64,000 nt of DNA from Siphonodentalium dalli (Eukaryota; Mollusca; Scaphopoda; Gadilida; Siphonodentaliidae), in assembly GCA_032622095.1 (NCBI GenBank), contig CP136066.1, positions 190,950,816-191,014,815 of the forward strand, given 5' to 3'. The position numbers were made by a program, and so were the translations under genes. Under the pieces are notes generated by a model. The model saw nothing but the letters and a program-made list of their open reading frames with translations. It did no database searches and was not told the DNA's origin. Below are positions 46,531-57,368 of this stretch, one piece after another (position 1 is the stretch's first letter; every line of letters starts with the position of its first letter).

Positions 46531-47255
46531 ACAGGGTAAAAAAATCCCGACTTACGACTGGACTTGATATGGCGGGTCACAAATGATATCTTCACAAATG
46601 GGCTGCATAGTCTATTAAAGGACCTGTCATAAAATCGGGGACATTTTCAGCTAGAGCTTCACGATATTGACTAAAGTTATACCGACTACGGTATTGAAAA
46701 ATATATCGCGATATGACTAAATACCGTGGGAAATTTGTATTTGTCAAAATCTTCTGAATTATTTCGTTTTTTTGACGAACTCATCCAACACAACATTTTA
46801 CTAGCCACTGGCTGTATGGGGCTACGTCGATTTACTGTTCGCAGTCATGTCGGCAAACAAAGCAGAGTATCGGAGCGTCATAGATTCAGCGTCAACGCGG
46901 ACATGGGAAAACTAATGGGTGTGTCGCTTACGTTCATAAAATGCCTACGTTTATCACACGATTACAAAAAATAACATATTATTTAATTTGTCTTTATCGT
47001 TTTTTAATTTGTCCATATTGAAATTCTAGCTGAGACTATTGAATGCGTAACTCGGCCTACCATATATACATTATTGCGATTATATCGCCATCGGCGTACT
47101 ACGTTTATCACACTGGCCAGGGCCATTTTCAAAATGCGAAACCTAGAATAGTGCACCGTATTGTACCAGTATATTGTTAAGTCATCATCTGTTCCAAAAT
47201 AATAGGAAAATTCTAAGTGATCAAGGACAATAACTCCTGCGATAATGTCAGGAGC
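46531..47255. other. No recognised gene
   Basis: Short frames at 46726-46974 (+) and 47004-47312 (-) show no domain, and the latter runs into the inverted repeat at 47256. Nothing else was recognised. Confidence 0.5.
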
Positions 47256-49482
47256 CAGACCTGGAAATCTCAAGGCTGGCTGCCCGCCTACAGCCCGCCT
47301 AGAATTTTCCAATGCGGGCTTTTTATTGCCCGCCTCGTTTACGATAGGACATTTAATATTATTCAGTTATTTTATTGTGTTTAATGAGTAAAATACTGCC
47401 TCTAAATCGTAATTATATTGTACAGTGTTTCTCATTTGTCACTTGATGGTAATGTCAAATGGATATTATATCGTAATCATTAAATTCCGGAATTAATTGT
47501 TTCGTAAATCAGATCTTTTGATCGATTCTCACACATTTTAAGAACAAAATAAATTATTTCTCTTAATAAGATTGAGCTTACAATATATTTCACTGGATAA
47601 AATCAACACATGTTTGTTGATAGTGAGAACCAAATGTCACTGTCTCAACCTTTCGTTCCGTTGCCGGTTCCTATCAGTGAAAATTGTATTTAGCTGGTAG
47701 CCGTCTTTTCTCGCTTCAATTGACAATATTTTAATATAATTAGCGAAATGTAGTTTTGTTTACATTGTTATTCAAGTATTAAAGTTCAGAAACTATTCTC
47801 TATGTCCCCAATTGCAATTTGCAAACACCCAGTAAATCTATAGAGATTGACTTAACAGCTGGAAGCAGCAGTCTGCGATCAGTGATGGCCGGAATATGGA
47901 TTACTTTGAGAAATAAAGCAGTCATTTGTAACTATTCAAGTGTAGATATACTTTTACAGTATGATTCCATATGTTAAAGTTAAATCTTTTTGGTAAACAA
48001 ATATCTTTATCAATATATGTAAATATATAAATGTTTTGTATCTGGTTAAATATGGATTGGGACATGAATTGAAAAAAATATAAAAAAAAAACAAAAACAA
48101 ATTTGTTTTTTTATATAAATTTTGTTTTTGGGCGCCTGAAGTTTGGACGCCCAAAACGGTAAATGATATACAAACCGGCCTTGATATGTCCCTGTCATTA
48201 TATTAAAAGATTGCCAATCAAGGCTACAAATTTCAGAGATATACAATTTTCACTGATAGGATTTTACCATGCCCACATCCCAGGTCTTGATGGATCATTT
48301 TTCTCCCAACCCAAGAGGCTGATTCCGATTTTGTGTTTTATACCAATCATTGGCAGATTCCAGTAGCTTTATAACAGTATCTCTGGGGACAAATCTGATG
48401 CTACATTCGTGATTATCTGGGATGATTTCGGTATATACCATATACTGTAAAAACAAAGCGCGCCATCCATGCTCGCAGGGTTAATACGTTATAGTGAAAT
48501 TGACATGGTCGTGTGAAATCGACATGATACGTCGCATCGTTGTTCCTGCACATAAATTATTCAGAAAAACGCGCATATTGATATGAAGTATACACAACTA
48601 GACTAATCGATTTTGTCATGGGAAATGCCCATATCGGCGCCATTAGAAAAGGAAACATGTGAATATATGACAGACAAATGTTAGTTAGATGCGATCAACG
48701 ATGACAACTGTTCGAATGTGGAACTATTTAGTCCGTCATTTGTGAATCGGCTATTGTTTATGGGTTACAAAATATGCATGCCAGTTTCGCTTTGTTGGCC
48801 TTCTGTTTTTGATGGAATGTGTTCGCACAATTAGTCGCTTATATTGCATGTTGTGCAACTATGCGTTGGCACCCCCCCCCCCCCCCCCCGCGACATGAGC
48901 TACCTATTCAGAGAGACAATAGAACACACCCGAAATCTCGTTAGGGAAACTTACGGACGAGACTTGCCTATTTATTTCCTGGTAACCGGCGAAAAATTTG
49001 TTTAAATAAAGTTTGTTTATTTCCCACATTTCCCAAACCGAGAGATTATATAGACGTTGCAGGGGATCCGGGTTTAAGACAAATTGGGACACTCACGTGC
49101 TTTGTTTCCGTTTCATCGTTCTGAAACAAAGAGTTGGATACTCAAAACTGCGATGTCACATGGGCATAGTAACGGGAACTCTTAGAAGGGGGTCTGACTA
49201 GTCGACTAGTAGTCGATTACCTCTGGCGACTAGTCGATTAAATAGTTCATTCCCGAATTTAATGATTCCACGAAAATGTCCATTTGACATTACCATCAGT
49301 TGCACACTGTACAATATAATTCTTTACAATTTTGAGGCAGTATTTTTCTCATAAAACACAATAAAATAGCTAAATAAATTTCCTATTGTAGACCAGAAAG
49401 GCTATAAAAAGCGCGTCTTGGCAAATTCTAGGTGGACTGTAAACGGGCAGTTCGCCAGCCTGCCTTGAGATTTCCAGGCCTG
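47256..49482. mobile_element. Non-autonomous DNA element with ~245 bp terminal inverted repeats
   Basis: 47256-47502 and 49240-49482 are inverted copies with moderate divergence. Shared blocks on the left arm read CTGGAAATCTCAAGG, TAGAATTT, GCTTTTTAT, TTTTATTGTGTTT, AAAATACTGCCTC, TTATATTGTACAGTG and TGATGGTAATGTCAAATGGA. The arms enclose 1.7 kb without a transposase frame. Ends read CAG(A/G)CCTGG. No target-site duplication is obvious. The interior holds a C homopolymer near 48873-48890 and a GTCGACTAGTAGTCGA palindrome near 49200. Superfamily not assigned (the CAG start would allow hAT). Confidence 0.75.
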
Positions 49483-49626
49483 CTATTAAAACCAAATTTG
49501 ATAATCGAAGAACTATAACTATATAAAGTTATCATCTACAAACCGTCTGGGAAGGCTGGACATCGGTGATATCGACAGTTCACCCAATTTTGTTTTTGAG
49601 TGACAAGTACCAGAATATGTACTCAC

Positions 49627-49760
49627 ATTTGATGCATACAACTTTTTGAGGGAGCTGACAAGTTTCAGCCGTTGGCCAATGGTAAGTGGCGGCTTTATAT
49701 CAGCTACTATGGCAGTATTTAAGTGTAATAGCTCGAAAGCTTCCTCATTAATATCTTGCT
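49627..49760 (-). CDS. SAM-like domain exon (44 codons) with splice sites
   Basis: On the minus strand an acceptor (CATTTCTTCCAG, ending at 49761) and a donor (GTGAGT, 49621-49626) bracket a 134-base exon. It encodes QDINEEAFELLHLNTAIVAD then LTIGQRLKLVSSLKKL. The pattern AFxLL...G.RLKL...L..L is that of the second half of a sterile alpha motif (SAM) domain, a protein-protein interaction module. The exon begins with two bases of a split codon and ends on a codon boundary. Neighbouring exons were not identified. It could be a host gene exon or a stray copy beside the inverted-repeat element. Confidence 0.45.
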
Positions 49761-51190
49761 CTGGAAGAAATGTCATTGTATATTAGTACCAAACAAAGTT
49801 GTTTCCCAACAATATTTTTTATATTTCTACATTCAAATAATCTTTTTACTGGGAGTAGTATATATCTCAATAGCCAGTGGGGCATTGTTGCAGATACTGG
49901 AAATAATAATAATGCAGCCACATTCACTTTTTGAAACCTGGTTAATTAGTAAAAATTTAACAATGCTAAATGTTTGCCTAGGCCAGAAATAGATCCTAGG
50001 CTAAAAAGACTAGGATCCACATACATGTTGTTGCATGATGTACACATGCTACCTATGTTCAGTTCACAATTAGAACTGGCTTATTATGGATGATTGCATA
50101 TCTTGGTTGAGTCTGCATGGCTTTAATAAAATTGTTGATTTATATTTTGCTGTCTGAGAGTTCCACAGTGTGACACAAGACAATGTCTATATACAGCAAT
50201 TTGTTTAAATTTGGTAAAAAACATAAAATTTCTTTTTGTCTAGGCTCAGCCGATAGCTTGTGGTAATTGGAAATACTATCAAAACAATCACATCTTAAAC
50301 ACATTCTCTGTATGTAAATTGTGAACTAAACTCTCATAGATCTACAAACCTCAAACAGTGACAAAGGAATTCCAATTCCACACGCAATCATGTTTATATG
50401 ACCAATGGAGATAATATTGTTTTTTTTATATTTACTCAACATGAAAATTGAGGACTAAACACACTTCATATGAATTTGCATTCTGTACTTGGTTTAAACA
50501 TTAACTTGGTTTAATTCAATATGCTTGGTATAGGTCAAAATATACTTATGTTGTTTTGTTTACTTTTGATGACTACATAAAAATACTAGTTAGATACATG
50601 TTAAAATTGATTTATTCTGGTTTATTATATTAAAGTTATGTAAAACACACCAGTGGGGTGATCACATAGAAAAGGGATATAGTCTTGGTCAAAGTAGTTA
50701 TTTTTTACAAATTTATAAACCAAATTGATAACGCACATCGCCATTCCTATATACTAATTAAATGCAGTGACTCTCAATGGCGAAATCATTTGCATTAGTT
50801 TATCATTGATAGTCCCTTCCTGAATTGAGAAGTAAATATTAACAATTGAGAATAGTTCAGACGATTTGCTTGAGATTCTCGTGGAATGCTACATACCTGC
50901 ATTGGGCATGGTCCTGAATGCTAACTTATTTTTAGATCATGTCATGAATCTCTTCTCTGGTTCATTATATTAGCTGCATGTAGCTGCCTATATACTAGTA
51001 TTTTACGGGAGGCCAAATTCACATTTAATAATCAATTGCGCTTAACCATTCATGGTTATATGTAACTAAACACCCCTGGTAAATAAATGGGTTTCTCCAT
51101 AACTTAGCATTAACTCCTATTGACATATCACCTCTTGGTTTCATTGGATTGGATTGGTAGGAAGCTAGCCCAACTTCTTTATCAAAATGG
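49761..51190. other. AT-rich sequence, possibly intronic
   Basis: No coding frame or RNA gene recognised. If the SAM-like exon is real this would be its upstream intron. Around 51003-51045 a GGGAGGCCAAATTCACATTTAA block ending GCGCTTAA resembles the palindromic repeat further on. Confidence 0.5.
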
Positions 51191-51730
51191 CTGTCTCGCA
51201 ATAGTATCACCTTCTGTTTTAGTTGGAGCGACTCGTGATAGCATTATATTATCTTCGGTATATATTAGTTGGGGCCACTAGCAATAGCATTACTTTCTGT
51301 ATTAGTCGGGCCGACTTTGATTTTCTAAAATTTTTGAGTATACAGGCACACCATATCACCATATGAGGGAAGCAAGCCCTCGGTGACACCACATTCACAA
51401 TATATGACCATGGAAATACTATAGATTTGTGCAAGAGATGCTGATTTAATAAAAAAAAACTAGAGCTCGAGGACTGAGACACCAATGTTTTTGGACAGGG
51501 ATGCTGAAAATATGAAAATAGGGTTTTTTCCCCTGATTTAATTCAATAAGTAAACCATATGAGGTAAGCAAGCCCTCATGCAGTGACACCACATGCATGT
51601 ATAGTATATGGCCATAGTAAGGGCCCAAATCTATGGAAAAATACATTGGAAAACATACAAAAAATTACTAGAGTTCCGGGAAGGAGACATCAATTCTTTG
51701 GATAGAGGGATGCTGATAATATGTAATTAG
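51190..51730 (+). repeat. Two small local repeats
   Basis: 51200-51318 has three imperfect units of about 50 bases, each with a TTAGTTGG/TTAGTCGG core and an ATAGCATTA or ATAGTATCAC block. 51355-51530 and 51545-51725 are two imperfect copies of one ~180 bp sequence (CATATGAG, AGCAAGCCCTC, GACACCACAT, CTAGAG, GGGATGCTGA). No coding role seen. Confidence 0.6.
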
Positions 51731-51879
51731 GGATTATCATTGTTGAACACATACTCACAGTTGACTGTTGAGTACATGTTAAAATTAGCCCAATGCTCCT
51801 CTTGTGTTGCTATGTGATACACCAGGTCATGCCAATAGTTTATGGATAGGTTAGATAATAGTCACAATTACGATTAAGG

Positions 51880-51985
51880 GCAATTAATTGCGCTTAAGCG
51901 CAATTCATTACGCTTAAGCGTAAATGCCCTATTTGTGCTTAAGCACAATATGTGGTATTTGCGCTTAAGCGCAATTCATTATTAA
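51880..51985. repeat. Cluster of CTTAAG-centred palindromes, copy 1
   Basis: Four short palindromes, each with CTTAAG at the centre (GCGCTTAAGCGC, ACGCTTAAGCGT, GTGCTTAAGCAC, GCGCTTAAGCGC), spaced 20-30 bases apart by AATTCATT and AAATGCCCTATTT type linkers. The order and linker TAAATGCC-ATATTTGTG recur at 52795-52855, showing one repeat family. Confidence 0.85.
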
Positions 51986-52721
51986 ATGTGAATTTGGCAT
52001 CCCATAGTATTTCTTCGTTATTACTTGACCGAAAGACCCAACCCAAAATTGCATGATGTAATAGGTAGAATATATGATTTCTATAGGCGTTAGCCAGAGT
52101 ATAGATTTATGGCATGATCTAATAAGTTTTACACACCAAACAAGTACACAATAGTCTTTAATAATATTATGCGCTGTTAGGTACACAATTTGCAGCAATG
52201 TTGCACACCTGGGAGGGGGTACTGTACTTCAAATCAATGCTGAGTCATTACCTTTGGCACAGGTCCTATCAATCATGTTTTATTTTCGACAGAAATTTTA
52301 GGTGCAATCATTTGTCTGTACTTTAGCTTCTTCGTACAATTTGTCATTGAGTTATGCCCTTGGTTTGCATACACAAAGCGCTCAATTTTACCAATGTTTT
52401 CACTCAAATTGGCCATTTTCAACCCATAAACAGACCATGATAGAGCGAATGTCAGTAAATAAGCTTCCTACACCTGATAGAGCTATTTTAGAGCTGAGAA
52501 ATATTTGAAATAGAAACAAAGTTATTTTATCAATTTGAAAAATATGTCTTGCGAACCCAGATGACATAATTCAGGTGAGAGAAATCGGGCTATTTTCCTG
52601 TAACCAATAACACAGAGTTGGCCTTTACTGAATACGAAAACCCTGTCGTGTATCCAAATTTTTCACTTTTTTGAGAACTTTCCCAGATTTGTAAAATAAA
52701 TAAACCTTCAAACACTTTTTA

Positions 52722-52915
52722 GCGCAATTGATTGCACTTAAGTGCAAATAATTACGCTTAAGTGCAATCAATTGTGCTTAAGCGCAATTAATTAAGTGTA
52801 AATGCCATATTTGTGCTTAAGCACAATATGTGGCATTTGCGCTTACGCGCAATTCATTGCGTTTATATGGGAGCCCCTTTTCACATTTATTATTTATTTG
52901 CGCTTAAGCGCAAAT
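52722..52915. repeat. Cluster of CTTAAG-centred palindromes, copy 2
   Basis: At least six palindromic or near-palindromic steps (GCACTTAAGTGC, ACGCTTAAGTGC, GTGCTTAAGCGC, GTGCTTAAGCAC, GCGCTTACGCGC, GCGCTTAAGCGC). The distal part matches 51925-51985 and the GGGAGCC...TTCACATTTA block also seen at 51008. A multiply folding or multi-site protein-binding array is possible, but nothing else supports function. Confidence 0.85.
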
Positions 52916-52944
52916 ATTTGTCTAACTGATAAATATAACTTCGG

Positions 52945-53070
52945 CAAGTGTTTATCAGAGCACGTGAAGCCGATATATCAATAGTTCGTTTATGTATCGA
53001 CCTATCGTATCCGTCGCTCAAATATACGCAGAAAAAAATTTGGAGGTTCGAATGAGCCATGTCCGTTTAA
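52945..53070. repeat. Direct repeat upstream of lectin exons, partner 55338-55457
   Basis: CAAGTGTTT-TCAGAG, ATATCAATAGTTC, CGTATCCGTCGCTC, TTTGGAGGTTC and GAGCCATGTC blocks are shared with 55338-55457 in the same orientation. The pair brackets both lectin exons. Divergence is moderate, so it is an old pair. Confidence 0.8.
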
Positions 53071-53398
53071 CTTCCTACGCGATTATCAATGTTTGTTGAC
53101 GAATCAAAGTAACATTTTTGTTTAAATAACAATAGTGGAAGTTATTTATTGTCTGAACTATCAATAATGAATATAAGAACAAAGTTTATATAAATCTCCA
53201 TGTTCTTCGTAGTGTTGATGTTTTTACATACTTTTATATTGAGCGCACATTTACCCACTGCAAGTGCCTTTGTTCCCTAAAACAGCGTGCTAAAATCAAT
53301 ATGGTCATGTCTGTTATAGTGTGTTGCTTGCTATAGCACGCAATGAATATAATGTCTAAAACTGTGCATGGCCGTTTTTATTGTCGTTTCATCTGCAG

Positions 53399-53593
53399 GA
53401 CCATCTTGCAGCGAAATTGGTTACAACTTGGCAACTACCATCAATGTCTGCTGGCACTACAATGAAACGTACATGACATGGGATGCAGCAAAGGCATATT
53501 GTGTAGCCGCGGGAGGTCATGTGCTGTCGATGAGGTCAAACAGTATATGGACTTGGTTTACTAATGAGTTTGAATCTTGGGAACCTGTAGTAG
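53399..53593 (+). CDS. C-type lectin domain, exon with N-terminal half
   Basis: An acceptor (GTTTCATCTGCAG) and a donor (GTATGT at 53594) bracket 195 bases. The exon encodes CSEIGYNL, CWHYNETYMTWDAAKAYC, AAGGHVLSM and TWFTNEF. This is the first half of a C-type lectin-like domain: the N-terminal Cys pair, the TW.AA..YC helix with the first core Cys, and the HVLSM strand. It begins with the last two bases of a codon and ends after the first base of one. The short ATG at 53368 lies before the acceptor, so the signal peptide is probably on an upstream exon not identified here. Confidence 0.8.
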
Positions 53594-53788
53594 GTATGTG
53601 TGACCTAAATGTTTAACTTCTAGACTATTTCGTTGATTAAACTGTCTACTCAACGAGTTTCGACATGTTGAGCAAATTGTATTCGACGGTTCAGTAATGA
53701 CAAACCAAGAAATATCCTTCTGATTTAATCGATGCTTTGATTAAATTTATAAGATTAATAACTCCATTATCAACACTGCATCTGAAGA

Positions 53789-54219
53789 TAAACAGTTCGA
53801 GTACGAAATCGCATTAGGGCCATCCGAATTAACCGCACCCCAAATATACAAATACAGAACTCGTTATAATGACTTACAAGTCGCTACAACGACTTCCATC
53901 AACTCGTTATAACAACTTACAACTCGTTATAACGACTTGTAAGTCGTTTTATAAAGACTTCCAATAACGACTTGTATAAATAAAAACAATTCGTTATAAC
54001 GACTTGTAAATTTTTATATAAGTCGTTATACGACTTGTTTTTATTTCTACAAGTCATTATATCGACTTCCAACAACTCGCTATAAGTCGTTATAAGAAGT
54101 TGATGGAAGTTGTTATAACGAATAGCAAGTCGTTATAACGAGTTGTGTAGTTGTATATTTGGGGGTGCGGTGGTTTTTCGGATGGCACATACTGCGCTTT
54201 CGTAGTTCGAGTCGTTTAA
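53789..54219. mobile_element. Foldback element of CGTTATAACG-type subrepeats
   Basis: Arms begin with an imperfect match (TTCGAGTACGAAATCGC against its partner near 54190-54215), then GCCATCCGAA and ACCGCACCCC-AAATATACAA (left 53819-53850; right, inverted, 54150-54186). They continue inward as many short palindromic steps AACTCGTTATAACGACTT. Nearly the whole 430 bp can fold back on itself. No target duplication is obvious. Confidence 0.85.
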
Positions 54220-54254
54220 TATATAGTACGTTACCGCACCATATTTTTAAATTA

Positions 54255-54401
54255 CAGTAATGCCTTAAATAATCGACTCCTTAACCACAGTAGAATTACA
54301 GCTTTCCGATGAATGGCAACAAGCCATATTTCCGACTAAATCCTGAAAAGTTAACCATAATTCTGCTGTGGTTAAGGAGTAGATTATTTAGGGCATTACT
54401 G
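54255..54401. mobile_element. MITE, 147 bp, TA target duplication (Tc1/mariner-pogo type)
   Basis: The ends CAGTAATGCC and GGCATTACTG start inverted repeats of about 45 bp with a few mismatches (TTAAATAATCGACTCCTTAA against its partner). TA lies directly outside both ends (54253-54254 and 54402-54403). A CAGT start, long TIRs and a TA duplication fit a pogo/Tigger-like MITE. Loop about 57 bases, non-coding. Confidence 0.9.
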
Positions 54402-54503
54402 TACATCGGAATGGTTTATAATTGATTTGGAGGGATCTTAATGTGATAAAAGCAGAAGACAGATAGATGAAAGTGTAGAAGGAGCCATATTTATGGAGCG
54501 AAG

Positions 54504-54557
54504 TGTTCAGATAATAAGTTCAACAAACGACCTATTGTTGAACTTATTATCTGAACA
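54504..54557. repeat. Perfect 23 bp palindrome with 8-base loop
   Basis: TGTTCAGATAATAAGTTCAA...CAA (54504-54526) is the exact reverse complement of 54535-54557, with loop ACGACCTA between. The loop shares CGACCTAT with the inner part of the palindrome at 46462-46530. Confidence 0.95.
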
Positions 54558-54798
54558 TGTATTATGGGATGACTACTCATCAATTATACTTTAGTATAGA
54601 ACGAGAAAGGTTAATCAGAATTATTTTTGCATGGGCGGTTTGTCCATTTGGCAGATAATTGCAGCAAAATAAATTTAAATAATGTCTAATCCGCTCGATA
54701 TTAATTTGGCAGTTTGTGATATATGTATCAGGCGAGTTCAAACCCCCAGCTTCTGCCTCATAACACATGGCACATGATTTATTTTCATATTCTTCCAG

Positions 54799-55013
54799 CT
54801 GCAACCTACATAGACGGGGAGTATGATTCGGCAATAGGAAAGTGGAGGTACCACGATGGAACAATAGCAACTTTCTTCAATTGGAGAGACGACGAACCTG
54901 TTAACAAAACAAACAGAAGGTGTATACGTATTGCCAACCAGTATAACTTCGCTTGGCGAACACAACTGTGCACATCCAGGCGTGCAGTTTTCTGTGAGAT
55001 TGATATGGCATAA
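54799..55013 (+). CDS. C-type lectin domain, exon with C-terminal half and stop
   Basis: After the acceptor TTCTTCCAG the exon encodes ATYIDGEYD, GKWRYHDGT, FFNWRDDEPVNKTNRRC, WRTQLC and AVFCEIDMA, ending TAA at 55011-55013. It joins in phase with the previous exon (one base plus two) to give a domain of about 136 residues. Six cysteines in all are compatible with a long-form C-type lectin fold. EPV-N stands where galactose/mannose-type lectins have QPD/EPN, but the WND calcium motif is replaced by AWRTQ, so calcium-dependent sugar binding is uncertain. In bivalves such proteins are typically secreted immune or particle-capture lectins. Confidence 0.8.
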
Positions 55014-55228
55014 TGAAATATCAGTCCTTTGCCACATGGCGGTTTGTGCTCAAAATACACATAATATTATTTGCTTTTGAATTTTTCTCAGTATCGACAT
55101 TGGTCGATATATATCTGAACTACCTTTCTATACGAGCATTATGTGACCCAAAAAGACGCATTGGTGTAATGAAAAATACAACGGTGTATATGGTGTTTGG
55201 GTCCCAAACACAAAACAGCCATTTGTAC

Positions 55229-55335
55229 GACATGGAACAGAAAAGAGCGTTCCGTGGTAGTCTATTCCTGATATTGTAGCAATAAAGAACGTTTGTCTGA
55301 CTTCTGGGGAAAACTTGAAAAATGGCTGTGACACT
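55229..55335. repeat. Dispersed repeat, inverted partner of 21885-21995
   Basis: GACATGGAACAGAAAAGAGC, then GTTCCGTGGTAGTCTATTCC and TGATATTGTAGCAATAAAGA match the reverse complement of the earlier site. The inverse pair lies 33 kb apart, so this is a dispersed family. Confidence 0.75.
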
Positions 55336-55337
55336 GG

Positions 55338-55457
55338 CAAGTGTTTTTCAGAGAATATGAAGCCTGTATATCAATAGTTCCTTTATTTATCGACCACTCG
55401 TATCCGTCGCTCCAATACAAAAACATTTGGAGGTTCAAATGAGCCATGTCTGTTTAA
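55338..55457. repeat. Direct repeat downstream of lectin exons
   Basis: Partner of 52945-53070. Adjacent on its left to the dispersed repeat at 55229-55335. Confidence 0.8.
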
Positions 55458-55930
55458 GTGGGACCAATTTTGAATGGGGATTTCACTGCAAATCTCCAGT
55501 CATAAAACAAATTATGTTAGCAAATAGTTATAAATGAAACATTTTCCCGAGCACTAAAACCGGCATATTTTAAAACAACCATACCATTTAACTGACGGTG
55601 GGCTAGATTAAATATCATTTTTGTTATTACTCTATTTTGGACAGTTTTTATTCTGGAATTACAACTTATGAAAAATCAAATTAAAAAAAGTAGATACCTA
55701 TTAATTCAAATATCAGATCAAGTCACACCTGGAATCAGTTATAACCCTGTGACATTTGCTCCGGGAAGTTGAATCGAAATCCCGATTCAAAATTGGATAA
55801 TTAATTGAGCGCCTCCTTGAAGGTAGAAATTGTATTAGTCGAAATTTAATGTATACAGCCTCCGCAAGTTCTTATCGTCGATTGTCTGAATTGATCGTGA
55901 CCGAATTAATTTGCCCGATCATCTTAAGAA
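55458..55930. other. AT-rich intergenic DNA
   Basis: No gene, RNA or element end recognised. Confidence 0.5.
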
Positions 55931-55939
55931 AAATACTGT

Positions 55940-56520
55940 TTTATCCGGTTTGGACTCAAACTGCTGCCATTCTCGAGGCACGGTGTATGTTTTCTGCTAA
56001 TATATTGAGTGAAACGTTTGGACTCAAACTGCTGACATTCTCGAGGCACGGTGCATGTTTTGTGCTAATATGTTGAATGAAATTTCACGTTTGGACTCAA
56101 ACTGCTGACATTCTAGAAGCACGGTGCACGTTTTGTGCTAATATGTTGAATGAAATTTCACGCTTGGACTCAAACTGCTGACATTCTTGAGGCACGGTGA
56201 ATGTTTTGTTGTAATATGTTGAACGAAATTTTACATTAACCGGATCGCTAAAACATTGACCCAATTTGTTGCTGACACATTCTCGAGGCACGGTGTATGT
56301 ATTCTGCTAATATTATATGTTGAATGAAATTTCACGTTTGGACTCAAACTGCTGACATGATCGAGGCACGGTGCATGTTTTGTGATAATATGTTGAATGA
56401 AATTTCACGTTGGGACTCAAACTGCTGACATTCTCGAGGCACGGTGCATGTTTTGTGCTGATATGTTGAATGAAATTTTACATTAACCGGATCGCTAAAA
56501 CATTGACCCAATTTGTTTCC
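55940..56520 (+). repeat. ~73 bp tandem array with an inserted block
   Basis: Seven units carry TTTGGACTCAAACTGCTGAC and GAGGCACGGTG (anchors 55975, 56043, 56116, 56189, 56285, 56363, 56436), spacing 68-78 except one of 96. A second block, TTAACCGGATCGCTAAAACA with TTGACCCAATTTGTT, follows at 56237 and 56482, so units fall into two sets each ending with this block. Open frames across it on the minus strand are a by-product of the period. Confidence 0.85.
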
Positions 56521-57368
56521 ACGTCGTGATAGCTGACAGTCAACCGAATTCGCACATGACTGAAGTATATGTGCGTGGTGTTGTGAGCCAGACACCGGAG
56601 TTAGTATGGTTTAAACGGACATGGGACTTGTAGTATACCCGTTATAATTAATAAGTTCATGTTGTGTCACGTTAGACTACATGATCACTTGAATTCTCAG
56701 TCACGAGAGGATTGACAAACTACCACGACCTCTAGATGTTGTTAGCCAACACAACTTTTAAAATAATGTTCAACATTTTGAGCGCTTATACCAATATCAG
56801 ATGGAAATTGCAGATAAAAAATGTACAAAATAGATGGAAATGATTCTGATCGTTTGATATTCCAGCCAAAAGTTAGTGGGTGGGAATATAGAATATTTTC
56901 CAACTTTAGGTATGTTTTATCATCATTTAGTCAGAACATTTCCTACCGTAGGGTGTCAGATTGAACATTTCTCAAAGTTGGAAACATTGAGGCACCAGTT
57001 AGAAAATTGTATTTCGAATTCTCTGGTATAATACATGTAATCACTTTGAGACAATTTATTATCGATTATATAAGAAATATCGATATAAGATCTATATTAT
57101 TTGACAGAATCGTTTCCGGAAATATGACCTCCATGCTATTTATTATTTTATATCCAGAAACTATATAAAACTATAGTCATTCCTTCGGGGGTGGTATTCG
57201 GACGAGTTGTGTGGGCATCTGCTTTTTATAATGCCGTTACGAAAAAGTACCCTTATTTATTTTATAAAGTTGTCATTTTTGGGGTGTTTGGCTAGTCCGA
57301 GCGATTTGAGAAAAAAAAACAGTGTGTGAATGAAGCATTCAAGAACATATATATTTTTGAAACATATT
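56521..57368. other. Noncoding DNA
   Basis: No gene or repeat recognised beyond short AT-rich inverted pairs (ATATCGAT near 57070-57090). Confidence 0.5.

Larger units (their letters stand above)
53594..54798 (+). other. Lectin intron filled with inverted-repeat elements
   Basis: 1205 bp from GTATGT to TTCTTCCAG. It holds the foldback element 53789-54219, the TA-flanked MITE 54255-54401 and the perfect hairpin 54504-54557, annotated separately. No coding sequence was seen. Confidence 0.75.

Noticed and set aside
55940-56595. Minus-strand frames with repeated REISFNIL
   Set aside because: The repeated peptide follows from the ~73 bp tandem array; no independent coding evidence.
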